Below, in pieces: positions 24,782-33,108 of a DNA stretch of 64,000 nucleotides. Source of the DNA: Mucilaginibacter endophyticus (GTDB lineage: Bacteria; Bacteroidota; Bacteroidia; Sphingobacteriales; Sphingobacteriaceae); the NCBI RefSeq assembly GCF_003351025.1, contig NZ_QPCG01000003.1:202355-266354 (forward strand), read 5' to 3'. Positions within the stretch are counted from its first letter, which is position 1; each line of letters starts with the position of its first letter. The translations under genes and the position numbers were made by a program. The notes under the pieces were generated by a model that had not been told where the DNA came from, did no database searches, and saw nothing but the letters and a program-made list of their open reading frames with translations.

Positions 24782-25306
24782 ATGACCAATAACGAACTTG
24801 CCAATATCAAGGCATCAGGCAGATGGCCAGTAAAGTTTTCTGACTTTTGCCGCCATTATTTTTTTGCAACTATTCCGTTAGGATGCATATTTGTGGCTAT
24901 TACAATGCTTTATAACGCCTTTGAATTCCATAACAATGAATTGAAAATGCCAGGAACCATCGGGTTATCTATTTTCATTCTGTTTTTTATTTTTGTTATA
25001 AAACGTTTGTATCAAAACCAGGTGTTTGAAAAATATCAGGTGACGGATGAGGTATTAAACAATCTTAAAAAAGTACTAAAATCACTTCATTTTCATAATG
25101 TGAGATATTATGAGCGCGGCTATTTCAAATGTACCTCTGGCGTGTCATGGTTTTCCTGGGGCGAAGAGATAACGATAATTATTGACGACAACTACCTTTT
25201 AATCAACAGTAGGCCCAATCAACCCATTACCCTGTACGAAGACAGAAAAAACGTCAAGTCAATCATAAAATCCTTACAATCAATACACAACAACGTAAAC
25301 ATCTAA
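24782..25306 (+). CDS. Small two-TM membrane protein, unknown function
   Basis: A 174-aa protein with two hydrophobic segments (about residues 26-46, FFATIPLGCIFVAITMLY, and 60-80, GLSIFILFFIFVIKRLY) followed by a soluble C-terminal domain (about 85-174) with ITIIIDDNYLLINSRP. I do not recognise a family. It stands alone between divergent peptidase E and the terminator-rich non-coding region. Confidence 0.65.
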   Translation: MTNNELANIKASGRWPVKFSDFCRHYFFATIPLGCIFVAITMLYNAFEFHNNELKMPGTIGLSIFILFFIFVIKRLYQNQVFEKYQVTDEVLNNLKKVLKSLHFHNVRYYERGYFKCTSGVSWFSWGEEITIIIDDNYLLINSRPNQPITLYEDRKNVKSIIKSLQSIHNNVNI

Positions 25307-25529
25307 AATCGTAAAAACTTCATCCACCTCCTCTTGAATACACCAGCACGCTATCTCCGGCTAATGCGGTTTTACATTTCATTATCTTTTGCTCTATACA
25401 AAAACACCCGCTAAACTTACTCCGTCCATTCAATCCCTTTATTCGTCGGTACAAAATTTCATGTCACGGCCTCGCGACTACCTTTACAACATCAAATAAT
25501 AATTTGATCAGTGATAAGGTTTAGGTTAG

Positions 25530-25564
25530 AGCTTCCAAGCAGCGAGTGCAAGGAAGCTTTTTTT
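25530..25564 (+). terminator. Rho-independent terminator
   Basis: Stem AGCTTCC (25530-25536) pairs with GGAAGCT (25552-25558) around a 15-base loop and runs straight into TTTTTTT. It is too far from the 25306 stop to be its obvious terminator, so it may end a separate short transcript. Confidence 0.6.
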
Positions 25565-25681
25565 ATTTACACCCGTGCCTGTTATTCCTGGTAAAATAGC
25601 CCCTCGCCCGGTTCATCTATACAATTTCCCGGTTCACCGACACATGATTGTCAAAACAATGTCCCATCTGCACCTTTGATT

Positions 25682-25719
25682 TATAATTCAGGAGCAGGGA
25701 CACTGAATTATAGGTTTTT
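25682..25719 (+). terminator. Rho-independent terminator-like hairpin
   Basis: Stem TATAATTCA (25682-25690) pairs perfectly with TGAATTATA (25704-25712) around GGAGCAGGGACAC, followed by GGTTTTTTTC. The AT-rich stem is weak. The loop carries GGAG, resembling a ribosome-binding sequence that the hairpin would expose. Confidence 0.45.
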
Positions 25720-25731
25720 TTCATAAAGATG

Positions 25732-25764
25732 AAGCACCTGTGCAGTAGTACAGGTGCTTTTTTA
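25732..25764 (+). terminator. Rho-independent terminator
   Basis: Perfect 10-base stem AAGCACCTGT (25732-25741) and ACAGGTGCTT (25750-25759), loop GCAGTAGT, followed by a T-rich tract. It lies 74 bases before the LytS-like kinase gene and so insulates or attenuates that operon. Confidence 0.75.
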
Positions 25765-25837
25765 TTTTAAATCCATGCTATTAATGCGAACCGGTCATGC
25801 TAAACCGGCGTAGACAAGTAAAAGAATCTAAAATCAA

Positions 25838-27031
25838 ATGATCCGCTCAAAAGCAACTACTTTTTTTATTCATGCTGCAGGCTGGCTCGTATTTTTAGGG
25901 TTTCCGCTCTTGTTCATGAACCGCACGCAGCAAAGCAGCGCAGGTTCTTTTACGGTACTGTTTTCGCCATATTACTGGCTGTTTTGTCTCACCTATATCT
26001 TCATGTTTTACCTGAATGCCTGGTACCTGGTGCCAAAGTTTGTATTCAGCAAAAAATATATCTGGTATGGTTTTATCGTATTGGTGCTTTCGGGCTGCGT
26101 TTACTTTTTGCAGCCTTTTGATAACCTGCTGCTGCACAACCTTATTAAAAGCAACAAACCCGCAACTGCAGCCGTTCCTAACCCGCAACCTATAGGTCCG
26201 CAAATTACGCCTACAGGTATCGATACCTCGGCGCCCGATCAGCAAAATATGCCATTCGGCCCATTGCCGCATGAGGACCTGCGGATGCAGGACCCGAGCC
26301 TTAAACCCACTAACAAGGTTATTTTCATCCATCAGTCGGGCAATATTGATATGGTCGGGCTGTTTATTTTCATTATTGTAATGGGCTTGAGCGTGGCCAT
26401 AGCTACAGTGCAAAAGTGGCAGCTTACCGAACAAATGGTTACGCGTGCCGAAGCCGAAAAAGCCCATGCCGAGCTTTCTTTTCTAAAAGCGCAGATCAAT
26501 CCGCACTTCCTGTTCAATACATTGAATAACATTTACGCCCTATCGGTCACCAATAGCGAGCATACATCCGAAAGTATCATGAAGCTCTCGAATATTATGC
26601 GTTATGTAACCGATGAGGTAACGGAAGATTTTGTGTTGTTGCAAAATGAAATTGATTGCATTAACGACTATATCGATCTGCAACGCCTGCGCCTCGGTAA
26701 AAAAACAACTTTAGATTTTGATGTGTCAGGCGAGATCACGTATCAAAAAATCCCGCCTCTTGTTTTGATGACCTTTATTGAAAATGTGTTCAAGTACGGC
26801 GTTAGCAAGCATCAGCCATCGGTTATCAATATTTGCCTGAGGGTAAGCGGCAATCAAATGCTGTTTATCTGCAAGAACACCATTTTTGAAAAACGTCCCG
26901 ACACTGAGCGCAAGGGCATAGGCATTGCCAATAACCGCCAGCGACTGCAGCATATCTATCCTAACAAACACCGGCTCGACATTAACTCGGTAGATGGCAA
27001 TTTCATTGTCGAACTGGAGATTAACGGTTAA
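25838..27031 (+). CDS. LytS/YehU-type sensor histidine kinase
   Basis: A 397-aa membrane kinase. Three hydrophobic segments lie in the first 100 residues and one more near 170-190, with a Pro/Gln-rich extracytoplasmic loop (about 105-165) between them. The His_kinase domain carries the phospho-acceptor His223 in QINPHFLFNTLNN, followed by an ATPase domain with GIGIANNRQRL. It is 11 bases before a LytTR regulator, its likely partner. The ligand is unknown. Confidence 0.88.
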   Translation: MIRSKATTFFIHAAGWLVFLGFPLLFMNRTQQSSAGSFTVLFSPYYWLFCLTYIFMFYLNAWYLVPKFVFSKKYIWYGFIVLVLSGCVYFLQPFDNLLLHNLIKSNKPATAAVPNPQPIGPQITPTGIDTSAPDQQNMPFGPLPHEDLRMQDPSLKPTNKVIFIHQSGNIDMVGLFIFIIVMGLSVAIATVQKWQLTEQMVTRAEAEKAHAELSFLKAQINPHFLFNTLNNIYALSVTNSEHTSESIMKLSNIMRYVTDEVTEDFVLLQNEIDCINDYIDLQRLRLGKKTTLDFDVSGEITYQKIPPLVLMTFIENVFKYGVSKHQPSVINICLRVSGNQMLFICKNTIFEKRPDTERKGIGIANNRQRLQHIYPNKHRLDINSVDGNFIVELEING

Positions 27032-27042
27032 AACTATTTATT

Positions 27043-27738
27043 ATGCAACTGAAATGTGTAGCTATTGATGACGAGCCATTGGCCCTTCAGATCATTGAAA
27101 AATATGTAGCCGAATACCCGGCGTTAACACTGGTTAATACTTTTGAAGATGCCATATCGGGCGGCGAGTACCTAAAGCGCAACAAGGTGGATGTGCTGTT
27201 CATAGACATCAACATGCCCGATATTACCGGTATCGATCTGGTAAAATCACTGGAAGATAAGCCTATGATCATTTTCACCACAGCTTATAAAAACTATGCG
27301 TACGAGGGTTATGAACTGGAAGCAGTTGATTACCTGCTGAAGCCAATCAATAACCTGCGCTTTGGCGCCGCTGTGCAAAAAGCTATTGGCTATTACCAGT
27401 ACAAGCATACCGATACCTCCAGCGAAGGTGATTTCCTGTATGTACATTCAGAATACAGGCTCATCAAAATCAATGTTAAAGACATTGAATACATTGAAAG
27501 CATGCAGGACTATATCAAGATCCATACGTTGGGCGCATCCAAACCAATACTTACCCTTATGCCATTGAAAAGCGCTATTGAAAAGCTGCCTGCGGCAAAG
27601 TTTATCCGTATTCACCGCAGCTTTGTAGTAGCACGCGACCAGATCAGATCAATCCATAACCGCAAGGTTAAACTAACTGAGGTTGAGCTGCCTGTGGGTA
27701 CAAACTATACCGATTTTATTAAGGACTGGCACAAATAA
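27043..27738 (+). CDS. LytTR-family response regulator
   Basis: A 231-aa regulator. The receiver has the acidic pair Asp9-Asp10, phospho-acceptor Asp55 (LFIDINMPD) and Lys near 106 (YLLKPIN). The C-terminal LytTR DNA-binding domain covers about residues 130-231 (DFLYVHSEYRLIKINVKDIEYIESMQDYIKIHT and FIRIHRSFVVA). It is co-transcribed with the upstream kinase. It may control the following seven-gene cluster, which starts about 100 bases later in the same direction. Confidence 0.9.
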   Translation: MQLKCVAIDDEPLALQIIEKYVAEYPALTLVNTFEDAISGGEYLKRNKVDVLFIDINMPDITGIDLVKSLEDKPMIIFTTAYKNYAYEGYELEAVDYLLKPINNLRFGAAVQKAIGYYQYKHTDTSSEGDFLYVHSEYRLIKINVKDIEYIESMQDYIKIHTLGASKPILTLMPLKSAIEKLPAAKFIRIHRSFVVARDQIRSIHNRKVKLTEVELPVGTNYTDFIKDWHK

Positions 27739-27840
27739 TCAATTCATCGGCACATTGAAGGCATTGAACGACACATTATTTAAAAGCCTCATAAATAGCC
27801 TCACCTTTATATTAATTAATTGACACTAATCCTTATAGTC

Positions 27841-28218
27841 ATGAAAACGGCAGGCAACAAAAAAACCATTTTAGTACTTGATAAAAACAGCAGGATGTTA
27901 TCGGTAATTGATGACATTATGTATTATGGTGATTTTAATGTGCACTTAACTTATGATCCTAACGCTATATATGACAAGGCTAAGGTGATTAACCCCGACC
28001 TGATCATCCTGGATTATTTGCTGCTGGATACCGACTGCGAGCTGGTGTGCCAGGATTTTAAAGATGACGAAAAACTGTGTAATGTGCCTATCATCATTGT
28101 TACCGCCTTTAAAACAAAAAAAGCACAGGCCGATTCCTATAAATGCGATGCCTTATTTGTAAAGCCGCTGGATATGGAAGTACTTGCCTCAAGGATAGAA
28201 TACCTGATGGCATCATAA
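27841..28218 (+). CDS. Stand-alone receiver domain protein
   Basis: A 125-aa receiver with no output domain. Phospho-acceptor Asp58 (LIILDYLLLD) and Lys108 (LFVKPLD) are present, while the N-terminal acidic pair is reduced to one Asp (LVLDKNS). I use the ATG at 27841 instead of 27820 because the first seven codons are hydrophobic filler upstream of a typical receiver start. It is the first gene of the unusual cluster ending at 34876, separated from the PqqD-like gene by 71 bases. Confidence 0.82.
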   Translation: MKTAGNKKTILVLDKNSRMLSVIDDIMYYGDFNVHLTYDPNAIYDKAKVINPDLIILDYLLLDTDCELVCQDFKDDEKLCNVPIIIVTAFKTKKAQADSYKCDALFVKPLDMEVLASRIEYLMAS

Positions 28219-28289
28219 GGCCCCTTTTGTAAAACTCATATAAACCTGCTAAGTTTAGCCTTTATTACTTAACCAACCTGCAACTGTAA

Positions 28290-28532
28290 ATGAAACTCAA
28301 AAGCAATATTGCCACCAGCGAGAATGGGTTTATTTTTAACCCGGCCACCGGCGATTCGTTTTCCGGAAACGGAATGGCGGCTCAATTGCTTGCGGCCATG
28401 AAAAATGGCAAAACCAACGCTGAGATCAAACAGGATATCCTTAACAGGTACGATGTGAGCGAAAACCAGCTGGACAGGGATTGGGACGATTGGATGCTGC
28501 AGCTAAAAGAAGCAAACCTGCTGGAAATTTAA
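28290..28532 (+). CDS. PqqD-like small protein (possible RiPP recognition element)
   Basis: An 80-aa protein with the PqqD pattern: a beta-rich N-terminus (GFIFNPATGDSFSGNGMAAQLL) followed by helices GKTNAEIKQDILNRYDVSENQLDRDWDDWMLQLKEANLL. PqqD-type domains bind leader peptides in many peptide-modifying pathways. Its stop is five bases before the ATP-grasp start, so the two are coupled. No PqqA-like precursor or radical SAM enzyme is nearby, so a peptide-modifying role is only suggested. Confidence 0.75.
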   Translation: MKLKSNIATSENGFIFNPATGDSFSGNGMAAQLLAAMKNGKTNAEIKQDILNRYDVSENQLDRDWDDWMLQLKEANLLEI

Positions 28533-28537
28533 GGACG

Positions 28538-29590
28538 ATGGCAAACAAGTACACTAATTTATGTATTGCCGTTACCGGGCTTAATGCCAATGATAATCCG
28601 GGTCCGGGGATGGCGGTTATTCGTTCTTTAAAAGAATGTTTCGGGGATGATTTGCGCATAATAGGCTTGTCATATGAATCGCTGGAACCGGGGATTTATT
28701 TGAAGGAACTGGTAAATAAAACCTACCAGATCCCCTATCCAACCGAAGGTACGGCTGCCCTCATTGAACGGCTAACCTATATCAACCAGCAGGAGAACCT
28801 TGATCTCGTGATCCCCAACTTTGATTCGGAGCTGTTCAATTTTATAAAAATAGCGCCACAGTTAAAGCAAATGGGCATAGCAAGCTATCTTCCTACGCAG
28901 CAACAGCTGGCATTGAGGGATAAGGTACACTTGAAAGACTTTGGTACAAAGCACAGCTTTTATGTACCTGCCGATCATAAGCTGTACACTGCCGATGATC
29001 TGCAGAAAGCCGCTGCTGAGTTTAGTTTTCCCATGGTAATAAAAGGGAAGTTTTACGAGGCTTATATAGTTTACACCATGGACCAGGCTTTGAAAGCCTT
29101 TCATCAGCTTAATGCCACCTGGGGCACACCGGTGATAGCGCAACAGCACATCAGGGGGAACGAGATCAATATCGCAGCGCTGGGCGATGGACAGGGGAAC
29201 AACGTGAGCATTGTTGCCATGCGTAAGCTCTATATCACTGATAAAGGAAAGGCCTGGGCGGGCGTTACCATTAAAGATGATAACCTAACCCAACTGGCCA
29301 ACAGTTTTGCCCTTGCCACTAACTGGAAAGGCGGTTACGAAATGGAGATCATGAACACCGCCGAGGGGCATTTATATATACTGGAAATTAACCCGCGGTT
29401 TCCGGCATGGGTTTATTTAACGGCTGCTGCCGGGCAAAATCAGCCTGCTGCTCTTGCCAAAATGGCTTTGGGCGAGGCTATTGAGCCTTATACCGATTAC
29501 CAGGCCGGCAAGCTATTTGTCCGGTACTCGTGGGACCATATTGCCGATATCGCCGATTTTCAACAGATCTCGGCATTTGGCGAATTATAA
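28538..29590 (+). CDS. ATP-grasp ligase-like enzyme
   Basis: A 350-aa ATP-grasp protein. Lys169 in MVIKGKFYEAY is the nucleotide-binding lysine, QQHIRGNEINIAALGD is the central strand with acidic residues, and YILEINPRFPAW (Glu283, Asn285) supplies metal ligands. The N-terminal domain is Rossmann-like (IAVTGLNANDNPGPGMAVIRSL). The family joins a carboxylate to an amine or thiol through an acyl-phosphate. I choose the ATG at 28538, just after the PqqD-like gene; the longer frame from 28481 overlaps it. The substrate is unknown. Confidence 0.82.
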   Translation: MANKYTNLCIAVTGLNANDNPGPGMAVIRSLKECFGDDLRIIGLSYESLEPGIYLKELVNKTYQIPYPTEGTAALIERLTYINQQENLDLVIPNFDSELFNFIKIAPQLKQMGIASYLPTQQQLALRDKVHLKDFGTKHSFYVPADHKLYTADDLQKAAAEFSFPMVIKGKFYEAYIVYTMDQALKAFHQLNATWGTPVIAQQHIRGNEINIAALGDGQGNNVSIVAMRKLYITDKGKAWAGVTIKDDNLTQLANSFALATNWKGGYEMEIMNTAEGHLYILEINPRFPAWVYLTAAAGQNQPAALAKMALGEAIEPYTDYQAGKLFVRYSWDHIADIADFQQISAFGEL

Positions 29591-29599
29591 TTTATAACA

Positions 29600-30955
29600 A
29601 TGGAAAAGCTGCCATACCAAAAACCATATATAAAAAAACTACATGCCGGTGCCATGAACAAATTTGGTACCCGCACCGGTGTGCAGCCCGTTAAAAGCAT
29701 CGAGGGCGTTTCGGTTAAAAGTTTAATTGAAAACTATGGCTCGCCGGTGTTTGTACTATCCGAAAAACAGATCCGCAGAAATTACCGTGCAGCTTACCGC
29801 GCTTTCAGCACGCGCTACCCTAAGGTACAATTTGCATGGAGCTATAAAACCAATTACCTCAATGCTGTTTGCCAGATTTTTCACCAGGAAGGCAGCTGGG
29901 CCGAGGTAGTTTCGGGCTTTGAATACCGTAAAGCTTTGGATAACGGCGTACCCGGTAACAAGATCATCTTTAACGGCCCCGGCAAATCGTCAGATAATTT
30001 GCAATTGGCTATTGAGCACGATTCCATGATCCATATTGATCATTTTGACGAGCTTACCCTATTGCTTGGCCTCAGCAAAAACCTCAGCAATAAACCACGT
30101 GTAGCCATCCGCGTAAATATGGATACCGGCGTTTACCCGCTTTGGGACCGCTTTGGCTTTAATTACGAAAACGGAGAGGCCTGGTCGGCAATTAACAAGA
30201 TCATTACTTCCGGAAGCTTACAATTGGTAGGATTACATTGCCATATAGGCACTTACATGCTCTCCACTGATGCTTACGGAATTGCCGCCAATAAACTGGC
30301 CCAACTTGCGGTAAGTTGTCAAACACAGTTAAATCATAAAATAGAATATCTTGACCTGGGTGGTGGTTTTCCATCAACCAATACCCTGAAAGGTGCATAT
30401 CTTCCGGGAAATGATACCGTACCAACGGTTGATGATTTTGCAGAAGTAATTACCTCTGCCCTGCTCAATTTTGGTTTTGCCAATGATGATCTGCCCCTGC
30501 TGATACTGGAAAGCGGCCGTGTTTTAATAGATGATGCCGGTTACCTGCTGGGCACAGTTATAGCCAACAAACGTTTGGCTAACGGCAAGGCCGCTACAAT
30601 TGTTGATTTTGGGGTGAATATCCTGTTTACCTCCTTCTGGTATGAACACCAGGTAAGCCCTGCTCAGGATTTTGTGGCGCATAACGAAAACATGGTGATT
30701 TACGGTCCGCTTTGTATGAATATCGACGTTATCAGGGAAAGTATCAATCTCCCTGCGCTCAATCCCGGCGACCAGCTGGTAGTTCATAAAGTAGGCGCTT
30801 ACAACATGACCCAATGGATGCAGTTTATCACTTTACGACCCGCGGTTGTGTTAATAGATGAAAAACTGCGCACCCATCTCATCCGCAAAAACGAAACACT
30901 TGAATATACTGCCGAACCGGAATTAGTGCCCGCTCATTTAAACAATAGCAAGTGA
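29600..30955 (+). CDS. PLP fold-type III decarboxylase (DAP/ornithine decarboxylase family)
   Basis: A 451-aa alanine-racemase-fold enzyme. Lys83 in AWSYKTNYL is the PLP Schiff-base lysine, His213/His215 are in GLHCHIG, GGGF at 254-257 binds phosphate, Arg307 is in LESGR, and Cys372 with Asp376 are in GPLCMNID, equivalent to the catalytic Cys of the decarboxylase family. The segment KVGAYNMTQ is typical of diaminopimelate-type enzymes. The specificity helix cannot be assigned. It is nine bases after the ATP-grasp gene, and its stop overlaps the next start. Confidence 0.85.
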   Translation: MEKLPYQKPYIKKLHAGAMNKFGTRTGVQPVKSIEGVSVKSLIENYGSPVFVLSEKQIRRNYRAAYRAFSTRYPKVQFAWSYKTNYLNAVCQIFHQEGSWAEVVSGFEYRKALDNGVPGNKIIFNGPGKSSDNLQLAIEHDSMIHIDHFDELTLLLGLSKNLSNKPRVAIRVNMDTGVYPLWDRFGFNYENGEAWSAINKIITSGSLQLVGLHCHIGTYMLSTDAYGIAANKLAQLAVSCQTQLNHKIEYLDLGGGFPSTNTLKGAYLPGNDTVPTVDDFAEVITSALLNFGFANDDLPLLILESGRVLIDDAGYLLGTVIANKRLANGKAATIVDFGVNILFTSFWYEHQVSPAQDFVAHNENMVIYGPLCMNIDVIRESINLPALNPGDQLVVHKVGAYNMTQWMQFITLRPAVVLIDEKLRTHLIRKNETLEYTAEPELVPAHLNNSK

Positions 30956-33108
30956 AGCAAATTTCAGCATTTATAAAACCGGTCCTCAATTCCTATTCGG
31001 TACTGTTTTTTTCGCAGAACCGGGTATTGGGGATCATTTTACTGCTGGTTTCTTTCTTTAACCCGGTATCCGGTTTCGCCGGGCTGGGCTGTGTTTTGCT
31101 TTCCTTACTAATCACAAAACTATTAAAACTCACAGGCGAAGATCACCGCACGGGAATCTACAGCTTTAATAGTTTGTTGCTGGGTATTGCATTCGGGGCA
31201 TTTTTCCAGGTTAACCTGATGTTTATAATCTGGACTGTTGTTGCCTGCTGCATGGTGGTTATTGCATCCTTCATCATATCGCAACGCTTGAGTAAACAGA
31301 ACTTGCCGATGCTTTCTTTACCTTTTATCCTGGTATTCTGGCTGGTATTACTCACATCCAACAGTATTTTTAATACCGGCCTGTTGCAAAAGAGCAGTTC
31401 TTTACTCCAGGAAATTTATACTGGTCCGGGTAACCTTGCCGGGGCCGAAGGGTACCTTGCAGCAGCATTGCCCAGGTTGTTGAGCCTCTTCTTCCGCTCA
31501 TTGAGCGCGGTGCTGTTTCAGCACCATATCATAGCCGGGATGCTTATCGCCATTGGGATACTGGTTCATTCGCGCATTGCTTTTAGTTTACTGGTAATTA
31601 GTTTCTTAGCAGCCTGTGGCTTTAACAGCATCACCCATACCTACCCTGAAGGCATCAGCTATTATCATTTGGGTGCTAACTTAATGATGGCATCAATGGC
31701 TATCGGGAGTTTTTTTACTATCCCCTCGCTACGCTCTTACCTGCTGGCTGTACTTTGCATTCCTTTTGGATTTGTGGTCATCAACGCGCTTACTACACTC
31801 ATGGCCGTCCATGTGCTGCCTATTTTCTCCTTGCCGTTTTGCGTAATCAATATCAGCCTGCTTTATTTCTTAACGCTGATTGGTCATCGTTCAACATTGT
31901 TATTAACCAAGGTGCAGCATTACTCTCCGGAGAGAAATCTTTACCATGTTTTAAACCTGCAAAACAGGCTGAACGATCTGAAATATATCAAACTCAGCCT
32001 GCCATTTATGGGTTACTGGACGGTATCCCAAGGCTATAATGGTGCTATTACCCACAAAGGCGAATGGGGCCAGGCGCTTGATTTTGTGATCACCGATGAT
32101 GAGCAGAAAACGTATCAATTCCCGGGTACACTGCCCGAACATTTTTATTGTTTTAACAAACCAGTATTAGCTTGTGCCGATGGCGTTGTGGAACAAGTGG
32201 TAAACCACATTGAAGACAATGACATAGGCGAGGAAAACCTCAAGGAAAACTGGGGAAATACGGTAGTAATTAACCATGCTCCAGGCCTTTACTCCAAATT
32301 ATCGCACCTAAAAAAAAACTCCATAAAAGTTAAACCCGGTGATAGCGTAAAACAAGGCGATCTGCTGGGTTTTTGTGGCAATTCGGGCCGGTCGCCGGAA
32401 CCGCATTTACATTTCCAGTTGCAGGCGACCCCATATATCGGTTCCAAAACATTGTCCTACCCGTTTGCATACTATTTCAACAAAAAGGGTCATCAAAACA
32501 GTCTTGAAAGCTATGCTATCCCTAATGAAAATGACGTGCTCTGCAACTTTGAAGTCAATGCATCGCTCAAAAAAGCATTCGACCTGCAACCGGGTTTTGT
32601 AGCTAAACTAAGTACCGAAACCGGTACTACCGAAGATTGGGAAGTTTTTAAAGACGCGGCAAACCAATCATATATCTACAGCAAAACCACAGGCGCAGCA
32701 GCCTATTTTATTAATAACGGCACTATGTTTTACTTCACCAGTTTTTATGGCGATAAAACATCATTGCTTTATTATTTTTATCTGGCCGCCTATAAAGTAA
32801 TTTTTAACGATGCGGGGTATATCCAGGCCAGCGACGAACTGCCGGTGCCACTCACCAATAATAAAATACTGCTTTGGCTGCAGGATTTTGCTGCACCCTT
32901 TTACAGGTTTATCAGCATAAAATATAAAAGTGGCATCCAGTTAAAAAAAACAGGATTAAACGTTGTATCCAGACAATACCAGGAAATTGCTGGCAAAACC
33001 AAACTGCTTAGCGAGGCAACCATTTTTGTTGAACATGGCAACCTGCAAGCTTTCATTATAAACATAAGCAACCGGCATATTGAAGCACAATGGAGTACAG
33101 AAAATTAA
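30952..33108 (+). CDS. Urea-transporter/M23 peptidase fusion protein
   Basis: A 718-aa membrane protein starting at GTG that overlaps the decarboxylase stop (GTGA). Residues 1-312 form a urea-transporter-like domain of about ten membrane segments, with the family pattern GIYSFNSLLLGIAFG near residue 68 and a second half-repeat YYHLGANLMMASMAIG near 237. Residues 360-500 form an M23 LytM-type peptidase with His368, Asp377, His452 and the HLH motif (His485, His487), so the zinc site is intact. Residues 510-718 are an unassigned beta-rich domain. The peptidase should face the periplasm. Confidence 0.85.
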   Translation: MKQISAFIKPVLNSYSVLFFSQNRVLGIILLLVSFFNPVSGFAGLGCVLLSLLITKLLKLTGEDHRTGIYSFNSLLLGIAFGAFFQVNLMFIIWTVVACCMVVIASFIISQRLSKQNLPMLSLPFILVFWLVLLTSNSIFNTGLLQKSSSLLQEIYTGPGNLAGAEGYLAAALPRLLSLFFRSLSAVLFQHHIIAGMLIAIGILVHSRIAFSLLVISFLAACGFNSITHTYPEGISYYHLGANLMMASMAIGSFFTIPSLRSYLLAVLCIPFGFVVINALTTLMAVHVLPIFSLPFCVINISLLYFLTLIGHRSTLLLTKVQHYSPERNLYHVLNLQNRLNDLKYIKLSLPFMGYWTVSQGYNGAITHKGEWGQALDFVITDDEQKTYQFPGTLPEHFYCFNKPVLACADGVVEQVVNHIEDNDIGEENLKENWGNTVVINHAPGLYSKLSHLKKNSIKVKPGDSVKQGDLLGFCGNSGRSPEPHLHFQLQATPYIGSKTLSYPFAYYFNKKGHQNSLESYAIPNENDVLCNFEVNASLKKAFDLQPGFVAKLSTETGTTEDWEVFKDAANQSYIYSKTTGAAAYFINNGTMFYFTSFYGDKTSLLYYFYLAAYKVIFNDAGYIQASDELPVPLTNNKILLWLQDFAAPFYRFISIKYKSGIQLKKTGLNVVSRQYQEIAGKTKLLSEATIFVEHGNLQAFIINISNRHIEAQWSTEN

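Larger units (their letters stand above)
25307..25837. other. Terminator-rich non-coding region, possible small RNAs
   Basis: No convincing coding sequence exists in these 531 bases. Three hairpins followed by T-runs point the same way (plus strand) at 25530-25564, 25682-25719 and 25732-25764. Upstream of the first is TACCTTTA at 25479-25486, and upstream of the second is CACCTTTG at 25671-25678; both resemble the Bacteroidota -7 box. This layout would fit two short untranslated transcripts of about 70-90 bases. Confidence 0.45.

Noticed and set aside
27841..29590. PQQ biosynthesis cluster
   Set aside because: Only a PqqD-like protein is present; there is no PqqA, PqqB, PqqC or radical SAM PqqE nearby.
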